Source: Methanocorpusculum sp.
Lineage (GTDB): Archaea; Halobacteriota; Methanomicrobia; Methanomicrobiales; Methanocorpusculaceae
Direction: 5' to 3'
Length of the DNA stretch: 64,000 bases
Assembly: GCA_017408885.1 (NCBI GenBank)
Contig: JAFQTT010000002.1
Location: 1 to 64,000, forward strand
Below, piece after piece: positions 57,568 to 64,000 of the stretch. The translations under genes were made by a program, and so were the position numbers. Each line of letters begins with the position of its first letter. Within the stretch, counting starts at the first letter, position 1. The notes under the pieces were generated by a model. That model had not been told where the DNA came from and searched no databases. It saw nothing but the letters and a program-made list of their open reading frames with translations.

Positions 57568-59247
57568 ATGGAAGAATATACGGGCAACATAGGCAACTAT
57601 GAGGAAACCTACCGGGATTTCCACATTGACGTGCCGAAACACTATAACTTCGCCTTCGATGTAATCGAGAAATGGGCAAAAGAGGACAGAAACCGCCTCG
57701 CAATGATTTGGACCAACCAGGCAGGTGAAGAAAAGAAGTTCACCTTCTGGGACATGATGATCCACTCCAACGAAGCGGCAAACATCTTAATGAAGTTCGG
57801 TATTCAGAAAGGAGACCGCATCCTTCTGATGCTTCACCGCGTTCCGGAATGGTGGATTTTAGTTCTTGGAATCATGAAGCTTGGCGCAGTCTTCTGCCCA
57901 AGTCCGCACATGATGACGGTAAAAGATATCGCATACCGCATCAATGCAGGCGGATTCAAGATGGTCATTACCGACCGCGAAAATATGGCAAAGGTCGACG
58001 AGGTCGCTGCAGAGTGCCCGCACCTTCAGCTCAGAATGGTTGTTGACGACAACCCGCTTGAGCGCCTCTCCTCCCCATGGATTGGATACCAGCATGAACT
58101 CAAATACCCGGCACCGGTATCCACCAAGCTCGTGGCAACCGCAGGACGCAAGGTCCTTGCAACAGACCCGATGCTTATCTACTTCACCTCCGGAACAACC
58201 AAGGACCCGAAAATGGTTCTCCACGACTACGGACACCCGCTCGGACAGACCGTGACAGCCAAATTCTGGCATGACTTAACCGACAAGGATGTGCACTTCA
58301 CCGTTTCCGATACCGGATGGGCAAAGTGCGGATGGGGCAAGATTTACGGTCAGTGGATCTGCGGAGCATGTATCTTCGTCTATGACTACAGAACCAAGTT
58401 CCTCGCAACCGAGCTTCTGCCTCTCATCGAGAAGTACGGAATTACCTCCTTCTGTGCACCACCGACCATCTATCGTATGCTCATCATCGCAGACTTAAAG
58501 AAGTTCTCCTTCTCGGAACTTCGTACCTGTACGAGTGCCGGCGAGCCGCTGAATCCTGAGGTCATCCGCATCTGGAAGGAAGGAACCGGCATTACGATTC
58601 GCGAAGGATACGGTCAGACCGAGACATGCTGCTGTCTTGCAACCATGCCGGGAATGGAGGTCCGCCAGGGTTCTATGGGCAAACCGGTTCCTGGATGGCA
58701 CATCCAGCTCCATGATGACGAGGGCAACGAAGTCCCGCAGGGCGAGATTGGAAGAATCGCCATCTCTTTAAACCCGAGACCGGCAGGTCTTATCCGCGAG
58801 TACTTAGACAATCCGGAAGAAAACGCCGCCATGTTTGTCAACGGCTGGTACTACACCGGAGACAAGGCACGCATGGATGAGGACGGATACTTCTGGTTCG
58901 TTGGAAGAAACGATGATGTCATCAAGTCCTCCGGATACAGAATCTCCCCGTTCGAGGTCGAGTCCGCATTACTCGAGCACCCGGCAGTCAAGGAGTCTGC
59001 GGTCGTCGGCAGCCCGGATGATCTCCGCGGTATGATTATCAAGGCATTCATCGTTTTACACGAGGGATACCAGCCGTCCGAGAGACTGGTTAAGGAGATT
59101 CAGAACCACGTCAAGTCCACGACCGCACCATACAAATATCCGCGCGCAATTGAGTTCGTGACTGAACTTCCAAAGTCCTTCTCCGGCAAAATCAAGCGCG
59201 GTGAACTTCGCGACCGTGAGCTGAAGAAGTACGAAGAAAACAACTAA
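57568..59247 (+). CDS. Medium-chain acyl-CoA synthetase (AMP-forming, ACSM-like)
   Basis: A 559-residue ANL-superfamily ligase. The phosphate loop is YFTSGTTKDPK with SGTT at 208-211. The adenine site has CTSAGEPLNPEV and EGYGQTE, the hinge region is YYTGDKARMDEDGYFWFVGR, and the C-terminal catalytic lysine lies in KSFSGKIKRGEL. It forms an acyl-adenylate and then the CoA thioester. The overall sequence resembles medium-chain/branched acyl-CoA synthetases known from Methanosarcina and not classical acetyl-CoA synthetase. It may activate short or branched acids imported from the medium. A GNAT gene follows. Confidence 0.88.
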   Translation: MEEYTGNIGNYEETYRDFHIDVPKHYNFAFDVIEKWAKEDRNRLAMIWTNQAGEEKKFTFWDMMIHSNEAANILMKFGIQKGDRILLMLHRVPEWWILVLGIMKLGAVFCPSPHMMTVKDIAYRINAGGFKMVITDRENMAKVDEVAAECPHLQLRMVVDDNPLERLSSPWIGYQHELKYPAPVSTKLVATAGRKVLATDPMLIYFTSGTTKDPKMVLHDYGHPLGQTVTAKFWHDLTDKDVHFTVSDTGWAKCGWGKIYGQWICGACIFVYDYRTKFLATELLPLIEKYGITSFCAPPTIYRMLIIADLKKFSFSELRTCTSAGEPLNPEVIRIWKEGTGITIREGYGQTETCCCLATMPGMEVRQGSMGKPVPGWHIQLHDDEGNEVPQGEIGRIAISLNPRPAGLIREYLDNPEENAAMFVNGWYYTGDKARMDEDGYFWFVGRNDDVIKSSGYRISPFEVESALLEHPAVKESAVVGSPDDLRGMIIKAFIVLHEGYQPSERLVKEIQNHVKSTTAPYKYPRAIEFVTELPKSFSGKIKRGELRDRELKKYEENN

Positions 59248-59258
59248 CCCTTTTTTTT

Positions 59259-59696
59259 ATGCAGCTTTTGGTAAAGCACTTCACAGAGCTCTCAGCAGCA
59301 GAGCTGTATGCAATTCTTCGAGCACGGCAGGATGTGTTTGTGGTTGAGCAGAACTGCCCGTTCCCGGAGATTGACGGCAAAGACCTTGATGCATATCATC
59401 TCTGGTTTGAAGAGAATGGAGAAATTCTTGCATACGCACGGGTGCTGGACCGCGGAGTCTCTTTTGAGACACCGGCAGTAGGGCGGGTTATTTCGATTCG
59501 AAGGCGTGAAGGGCTTGGAAGCAGAATCCTAAGCGAAGGCATTCACATTGCACGCGAGAAGTATTCAGCAGAGGCGGTTATGCTTGAAGCCCAGGTCTAT
59601 GCCAGAAAACTCTACGAGAAGCAGGGATTCGTGCAAGTCTCGGAAGAGTTCTTAGAAGACGGCATCCCGCATATTTTAATGCGGATTGACCTGTAA
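59259..59696 (+). CDS. GNAT-family N-acetyltransferase, ElaA type
   Basis: A 145-residue GNAT protein. The start (FTELSAAELYAILRARQDVF, then VVEQNCPFPEIDGKD) is characteristic of the ElaA subfamily, and the acetyl-CoA pyrophosphate site is R-R-E-G-L-G-S-R near residue 85. The substrate is unknown. Its ATG lies 11 bases after the acyl-CoA synthetase gene behind an oligo-T, so co-transcription is possible but not certain. Confidence 0.87.
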   Translation: MQLLVKHFTELSAAELYAILRARQDVFVVEQNCPFPEIDGKDLDAYHLWFEENGEILAYARVLDRGVSFETPAVGRVISIRRREGLGSRILSEGIHIAREKYSAEAVMLEAQVYARKLYEKQGFVQVSEEFLEDGIPHILMRIDL

Positions 59697-59716
59697 AAAA
59701 GAGTATAAAAGAAAAA

Positions 59717-60007
59717 TTAGTTCTTGTGCTCTGATTCCATCTCTTTTAACGTGCGCTCGGCAAGGTCGCGCATACGTGCCGGGATACCGCGGGAGGAGAT
59801 GGTCTCGATTTCCTTCATTGCTGCAGCAATTTCGGAACCTAAGACAAAGATTGCATATTTGTGCTCAAGTTTGCTTCTGTTTACCTGATCTGGAGTAATC
59901 TTTAAAGCAGTGTACTCCGGGAACTTCAGGTCAGCATTTAATGCTCCGTAGTATTCTTTGATATCGTAAAATATCTGATGGAGCTCTAATAATTCTTCCT
60001 TATGCAT
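59717..60007 (-). CDS. UPF0058 family protein
   Basis: A 96-residue helical archaeal protein (MHKEELLELHQIFYDIKEYY at the start, LEHKYAIFVLGSEIAAAMKE in the middle) that matches UPF0058. The function is unknown; the family is common in methanogens and haloarchaea. It is convergent with the GNAT gene and lies 51 bases downstream of pyrE on the same strand. Confidence 0.85.
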   Translation of the reverse strand: MHKEELLELHQIFYDIKEYYGALNADLKFPEYTALKITPDQVNRSKLEHKYAIFVLGSEIAAAMKEIETISSRGIPARMRDLAERTLKEMESEHKN

Positions 60008-60058
60008 AGTCCTATATGATAGGTCATGAGACGAGATAATAATATCTCAAAAAAAAAG

Positions 60059-60568
60059 TTAGTTGAGGAGTTCAGATGCCCGAACAAGCGGGTGAAGGGT
60101 GACTCCTTCCTTGCCTAAAAGATCTGCTGCTCCTCCCTCGCGGTCAACAACAGTTACGACCGATTCAACAATTGCTCCTTCCTTTTTCAGCTCATCTACA
60201 CCATACTTGGAAGAACCGCCTGATGTTGTCACATCCTCAATTAAGAGAACACGCTTGTCTTTAACGGTTCCAATAACCATCTGAGACTTGCCGTGGTCTT
60301 TTGCCTGCGCGCGGATAATTGCGCACGGCTTCTTTGCGGCAAGAGAGACAGCAGTTGCGAGCGGAACTCCGCCTACAGCAACTCCTGCGACAACATCGAA
60401 GTCATACTTTGCGGCAACTTCAGCAGCAATCTCAGAGAGAAGCTCAGGCTGCATGATGGCAGTCTTTACATCAACATAGTACTTACTCTTAGCACCGGAT
60501 GCAAGGGTGAAGTCTCCGAATTCAACTGCTTTGTACTGAATTAATAAATCTAAGATTCTGTTTACCAT
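60059..60568 (-). CDS. pyrE: Orotate phosphoribosyltransferase
   Basis: A 169-residue phosphoribosyltransferase. FTLASGAKSKYYVDVK at the start binds orotate, and the PRPP loop is RVLLIEDVTTSGGS near residue 110. It converts orotate to OMP in pyrimidine synthesis. The longer open frame begins inside carS; the ATG at 60568 gives the standard N-terminus MVNRILDLLIQYKAVEFGDF and overlaps carS by seven bases. Confidence 0.94.
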   Translation of the reverse strand: MVNRILDLLIQYKAVEFGDFTLASGAKSKYYVDVKTAIMQPELLSEIAAEVAAKYDFDVVAGVAVGGVPLATAVSLAAKKPCAIIRAQAKDHGKSQMVIGTVKDKRVLLIEDVTTSGGSSKYGVDELKKEGAIVESVVTVVDREGGAADLLGKEGVTLHPLVRASELLN

Positions 60569-61146
60569 GGTCTGTCCTTTAATCCAAGCATATAGCCAAT
60601 AATATTCGCTCCGCGGTGAAGAACCGGAGAGATAATCATAATGGCGATAAAGACCAGAACACCGAAGAAGATATCTCCAAACTGATCGAACCATCCAAGT
60701 CCCCCGGTGACAGCTAACGCAATCACCATGAGAAGCAGAGAGCCTATCACCATATCATACATGTCCGCAAGCGGCCACTTTGCCCCCCGGTCTTTTCCAA
60801 GACGGCGCTTGAAGTAACTCTTTGTGAGGTCTCCAAGAAGCGCTCCGGTCGCAAGGGAGATGACAGTAACCCATGTGTGCTCAGGGAGGAAATCCCAGTG
60901 GAAGTATGAGGCAAGGAACATCTGTGCAGCTCCAAAGATGATACCGATAAAGATACCTCCAATAAGTCCGCGCCAGGTTTTTCCATCTCCAAAGAGACGG
61001 TTGCCATCCTTAGCACATTTTCCAAAATCAATCGGAGTACCGCCGCCTACAAGAGCTGCGGCAGGGTTTGGAATGTAGGCTGGAATCATAATCCAGAACG
61101 CCCAGAGAAATGCCATTCCAATGCTTACTAGAATCTCTGCTGTCAT
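60562..61146 (-). CDS. carS: CDP-archaeol synthase
   Basis: A 194-residue membrane protein with about five helices, of the CarS (formerly DUF46) family, related to CDP-diacylglycerol synthases. The conserved cytosolic blocks are RLFGDGKTWRGLIGGI, LGDLTKSYFKRRLGKDRGAK and PLADMYDMVIGS. It activates unsaturated archaetidic acid with CTP, a step unique to archaeal ether lipids. The ATG at 61146 is preferred over a TTG two codons earlier. pyrE overlaps its end, so both are probably co-transcribed. Confidence 0.93.
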   Translation of the reverse strand: MTAEILVSIGMAFLWAFWIMIPAYIPNPAAALVGGGTPIDFGKCAKDGNRLFGDGKTWRGLIGGIFIGIIFGAAQMFLASYFHWDFLPEHTWVTVISLATGALLGDLTKSYFKRRLGKDRGAKWPLADMYDMVIGSLLLMVIALAVTGGLGWFDQFGDIFFGVLVFIAIMIISPVLHRGANIIGYMLGLKDRPW

Positions 61147-61251
61147 ACCCAATACGTAGATTACTATTTGCGTTTAGTATGTATCAAGGTTGGTATGTAT
61201 GGGATGCAAAACTGCTAATATCACGCACTCCAACTATATGATAAGTAAGTC

Positions 61252-61869
61252 ATGAGATTCTGGAACCGTTTCGAGAAAAGTCATGCCGTTGACTGGGCAC
61301 GCCTTGGAAGGCGCAGGACGAAAGGTGACCTTCTGGCATTCCTAAAAGAGGAGGCATCACGCTTTACTCCTGATGACCTGAATCTCATGATGATTCACTA
61401 TGATGCAAAGATAAAGGATTTGCCAACAGAGTATCGTTCTGAACTTGCGAGGTGTGCCAGAATCCAGATTACTGACGGATACAATCGTCTAATGACGAGA
61501 ACACTCGAAAGCATACATGCAAAGATGCGAATATCACCTGCCAGGTTTGCAGCGTCTGCAAAGCGCGAGTGTACGAAAGGGACAGCAGGAGACAGACTGC
61601 GTTCACTAAAATACCTGATTGCAGCCTATGTAATCTTCATCGAAAACGAGCCCCCGCACCCTGTAGGAATGCCGTTTCCAGGCGGCGGGATGGTCGAAGT
61701 TTTTGACGGCATATATTACTGCCCTGTAAAGGATGCTTGGACGGATATCGATGATGCACTCTGTTCCTTCTGCCCGGCACAGCAGACACCAAACCTCACA
61801 AAAGAGGAGAGGGACACTGCCGCAAAGGAAGAAAAACTGACAAACTATTTTTATAACTATCATGGATAA
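61252..61869 (+). CDS. DUF2115 family protein
   Basis: A 205-residue soluble protein with a long helical N-terminal part and a conserved-looking C-terminal half: FPGGGMVEVFDGIYYCPVKD and LCSFCPAQQTPN. The three cysteines of this part resemble a metal site, as in DUF2115, a family I recall mainly from methanogens. Function unknown. The ATG at 61252 lies soon after a TATA-like tatatgat. The aIF1 gene follows after 54 bases. Confidence 0.72.
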   Translation: MRFWNRFEKSHAVDWARLGRRRTKGDLLAFLKEEASRFTPDDLNLMMIHYDAKIKDLPTEYRSELARCARIQITDGYNRLMTRTLESIHAKMRISPARFAASAKRECTKGTAGDRLRSLKYLIAAYVIFIENEPPHPVGMPFPGGGMVEVFDGIYYCPVKDAWTDIDDALCSFCPAQQTPNLTKEERDTAAKEEKLTNYFYNYHG

Positions 61870-61923
61870 GTGCAGATATCTATACGCACCTATTTATCTG
61901 CAGGCGTCCAACGTAATAGTGCA

Positions 61924-62229
61924 ATGAACAGCGGCATCTGCCCGAAATGTGGTTTACCAAAAGAGCTCTGTATCTGCGAAGAAGTCGCAAAGGAGCAGCA
62001 GCGAATCAGTGTGAAAGTCAGCAAGAGACGCTACGGCAAGGAAGTAACGGTCGTAGACGGTCTTGACCCCTATGAGATTGACTTAGAGGATTTATCGAAG
62101 TTCCTCAAAGGAAGACTTGCATGCGGAGGAACAGTAAAGGAGAACTCAATTGAACTCCAGGGTAACCACCGTGACAGAGTCAAAGAACTTCTGACCAGCA
62201 GAGGTTACAATATCGACAACATCAACTAA
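61924..62229 (+). CDS. Translation initiation factor aIF1 (SUI1 family)
   Basis: A 101-residue SUI1/YciH-type factor with an N-terminal zinc knuckle [13 protein letters not shown], then the alpha/beta core ([46 protein letters not shown]). aIF1 helps select the start codon on the small subunit. The start at 61924 matches the family; an upstream in-frame GTG at 61870 is not used. With aIF2-beta at 30.3 kb it is the second initiation factor in the window. Confidence 0.94.
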   Translation: MNSGICPKCGLPKELCICEEVAKEQQRISVKVSKRRYGKEVTVVDGLDPYEIDLEDLSKFLKGRLACGGTVKENSIELQGNHRDRVKELLTSRGYNIDNIN

Positions 62230-62318
62230 TTAATTTCTTTTTTTTGAGATTCTTTTCAGAGTAAAGCAGCGTAAGCTTCATATAGAATCCCTGCAAAAAT
62301 TCACAATAAAAATGAAAA

Positions 62319-63260
62319 TTATTTGGTGCTGTTCTGCATAGCAGATGCTTTCTCTTCCCGTGCACGCTCGATTAAATCACGGTCTTTTGCAACGGACAGG
62401 CAGGCATCAAATGCCTGAACAGCTTCATCATATCGTTCGAGCTTGGATAACTCATAGCCTTTGTTGAACAGTGCATCAGGATTGTTCGGCTGAGCGATTA
62501 AAACACGGCGGAAGCAGTCGTATGCTTCTTTGTGATCTCCAAGACAGCTTAATGCAAGACCTTTGTTGTTCATAGCGCCGGTCATGGTCTTTTCGTATTT
62601 CAAAGCTTTATTATAGCATTCTACCGCTTCCTCATATCTTCCGAGCTTGGATAGGATGTTGCCGCAGTTGAAGTGCGAGACCGAATGTCCTGGTGAGAGC
62701 TCGCGAACCACATAATAATATTTCAGAGCAGCTTCATGTTTTCCTGCGGCAGAGAGGAACTCTGCCCTAGTGAACCAGTGCTCAGGTCCGCGCGGCTCTT
62801 CCTTACAGATGGCATCCATAATTTCATCAGCCTCACGGAATTTTCCATCTCTTGCAAGCATCTTTGCGTGGCTTGTCCTAAACACTACATCTTCGGGATT
62901 GAACTCAAGAGCCTTTCTGAAACATTCATCAGCCTCAGCAAAGCGGCCGAAAGAAACAAGTGCATCTCCTTTGTTGTGATAATATACTCCTACCTCAGGG
63001 CGAAGAGAGATTGCCTTGTCGTAAGCTGCAAGGGACTTCTCCTCACTTTTCATCATAGCTAATATACGACCTTTCTCATGCCATGCAGCAGGATTTTGCG
63101 GATCTGCTTCTATCGCTTTGTCAAAACAGTGAAGAGCTGCATCATACTGGCCGTGACGCAAATGAGCAGTTGCGTTGGAGAACCACATCGCAGAATCAAC
63201 CGAAGAAGGAAGGGACTTCTCCTCCTTCTTCTCTTTTTTAAACCGATCAAAGAATCCCAT
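62319..63260 (-). CDS. TPR-repeat protein (313 residues)
   Basis: After a charged N-terminus (MGFFDRFKKEKKEEKSL), about eight TPR units cover residues 25-295 (HGQYDAALHCFDKAIEADPQ, NPAAWHEKGRIL and similar). It is a cytosolic scaffold whose partner is unknown. Its style is like the 1,088-residue TPR protein at 3.0 kb but much shorter; they may be paralogues. It follows nadK on the minus strand after a 29-base gap. Confidence 0.85.
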   Translation of the reverse strand: MGFFDRFKKEKKEEKSLPSSVDSAMWFSNATAHLRHGQYDAALHCFDKAIEADPQNPAAWHEKGRILAMMKSEEKSLAAYDKAISLRPEVGVYYHNKGDALVSFGRFAEADECFRKALEFNPEDVVFRTSHAKMLARDGKFREADEIMDAICKEEPRGPEHWFTRAEFLSAAGKHEAALKYYYVVRELSPGHSVSHFNCGNILSKLGRYEEAVECYNKALKYEKTMTGAMNNKGLALSCLGDHKEAYDCFRRVLIAQPNNPDALFNKGYELSKLERYDEAVQAFDACLSVAKDRDLIERAREEKASAMQNSTK

Positions 63261-63289
63261 TAGTATATCTATATTGGACCTGCGGGATT

Positions 63290-64000
63290 TTAGTGCTGTC
63301 GGAGTTTCTGCTCAACTTTCTCAAAGAAGGTGCGTCCTGCATCTACAAACAGTGCAGGGGATTCAGCTTTGCGGATTATAATCTCTGCACTCTTTCCAAT
63401 CTCATACTGGTCCTGACCGTCAAGAACCAGCAGGGCTGTTTTGTCTGATGACAGGGTAACTGTTACTTCAGCATCGGAGTTTAAGAGATACGGGCGCGAT
63501 GAGAGCATATACGGAGACATTGGAACAAGAAGCATTGCTTCTACAGCAGGATCAACGATAGGGCCGCCTGCACTCATTGCATATGCAGTAGAACCAGTCG
63601 GAGTGCTTATAATCAGTCCGTCTGAGCGGAACGAGTCAATGATTTTTCCGTTGACTGAAACGTTGAACTCAAGAATTTTTGCAGGACGCGCGGTTACGAT
63701 AACTGCCTCGTTTAATGCCGAACCGCAGTCTCTTCCGTTGCAGGTAATCGAAAGCCGCATGCGTGAATCTATTTTGAGCGGAGAAGAGAGCAGCTCAGGC
63801 AGGCAGGTATCAAGAGTGTCACGTTCTAGATCAGTCAGGAAACCAACGTGTCCCTGATTGATTCCAAGAACCGGAACCTGTGAAGACATCATACGAACTG
63901 CGCGAAGTACGCTGCCGTCCCCTCCAAGAACCAGAAGCAAATCAGCCTCGAGGTTTTTCAGCGAGACACCCTCATATCCAAGTTCAGCAGCCACAGATTC
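63290..64000 (-). CDS. nadK: NAD kinase (partial, N-terminus outside the window)
   Basis: The frame is open to the right edge, so about the last 236 residues are seen. NAD kinase makes NADP from NAD and ATP. Motifs are LVLGGDGSVLRAVR (the GGDG active site), ALNEAVI, DGLIISTPTGSTAYAMSAGG (the catalytic and nucleotide-binding block) and LDGQ near the end. The GTG near the edge is an internal valine codon and not the start. The TPR gene follows it on the same strand. Confidence 0.94.
   Translation of the reverse strand, partial: ESVAAELGYEGVSLKNLEADLLLVLGGDGSVLRAVRMMSSQVPVLGINQGHVGFLTDLERDTLDTCLPELLSSPLKIDSRMRLSITCNGRDCGSALNEAVIVTARPAKILEFNVSVNGKIIDSFRSDGLIISTPTGSTAYAMSAGGPIVDPAVEAMLLVPMSPYMLSSRPYLLNSDAEVTVTLSSDKTALLVLDGQDQYEIGKSAEIIIRKAESPALFVDAGRTFFEKVEQKLRQH

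Overview
The window is chromosomal DNA from a methanogenic euryarchaeon, most likely of the order Methanomicrobiales and resembling Methanocorpusculum (the genus is an inference). Evidence for a methanogen is the N-terminus of methanogenesis marker protein 12, the YcaO-TfuA pair that thioamidates methyl-coenzyme M reductase, a V4R-domain regulator of the MsvR type and CDP-archaeol synthase. Information processing is archaeal throughout: aIF2-beta, aIF1, L30e, L15e, L37Ae, RpoP, archaeal NusA, PsmA, SBDS, RNase P proteins 2 and 3, prefoldin, an ATP-dependent DNA ligase and a split tRNA-Tyr gene. Many genes have a TATA-like box 25-30 bases before the start codon, which implies leaderless transcripts; others have GGAG or GGTGA ribosome binding sites.

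Layout. 1-6.3 kb: marker 12, a J-domain protein, a membrane protein, then purC, rlmH and a 1,088-residue TPR protein on the minus strand. 6.4-18.7 kb: hisI, a PIN-ATPase-KH protein, leuS, a ferredoxin-like protein, a DEAD-box helicase, rpl30e-nusA behind a folded leader, and a PAC2 protein. 17.6-22.7 kb: three tRNA genes (Arg, Leu, Gln) and a McrB-McrC restriction cassette bracketed by two inverted copies of a GC-rich palindromic repeat. 22.7-26.7 kb: a tightly packed minus-strand operon ycaO-tfuA-thiF-like-pspC-DUF5591-UPF0029-small Cys protein. 26.8-31.8 kb: tRNA-Thr, a Cas4-like protein, a DtxR-FeoA regulator with feoB, aIF2-beta-TRAM and an EamA transporter. 31.9-41.6 kb: endA-trpS-pheS-pheT, MsvR-like regulator, and a four-gene operon ending in RNase Z. 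41.7-43.2 kb: intron-containing tRNA-Tyr, two identical tRNA-Asp genes and a three-repeat META lipoprotein. 43.4-48.1 kb: the archaeal ribosome/RNase P/proteasome superoperon, from which the exosome genes are absent. 48.3-55.9 kb: a secreted protein, alaS, a third palindrome copy beside an AT-rich gene for an AN1-like zinc finger plus two SPFH-like domains, and DNA ligase. 56-64 kb: NhaC-type antiporter, acyl-CoA synthetase, pyrE-carS, aIF1, a TPR protein and the C-terminal part of NAD kinase.

Most of the window is ordinary core genome. The accessory parts are the McrBC cassette (about 19.2-22.7 kb) and the zinc finger-SPFH gene (51.9-54.1 kb). These two are linked by the same palindromic repeat, whose copies differ by paired, compensatory base changes. 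That repeat and the SPFH gene are the best candidates for something undescribed. Base composition statements are by eye; no searches were run.
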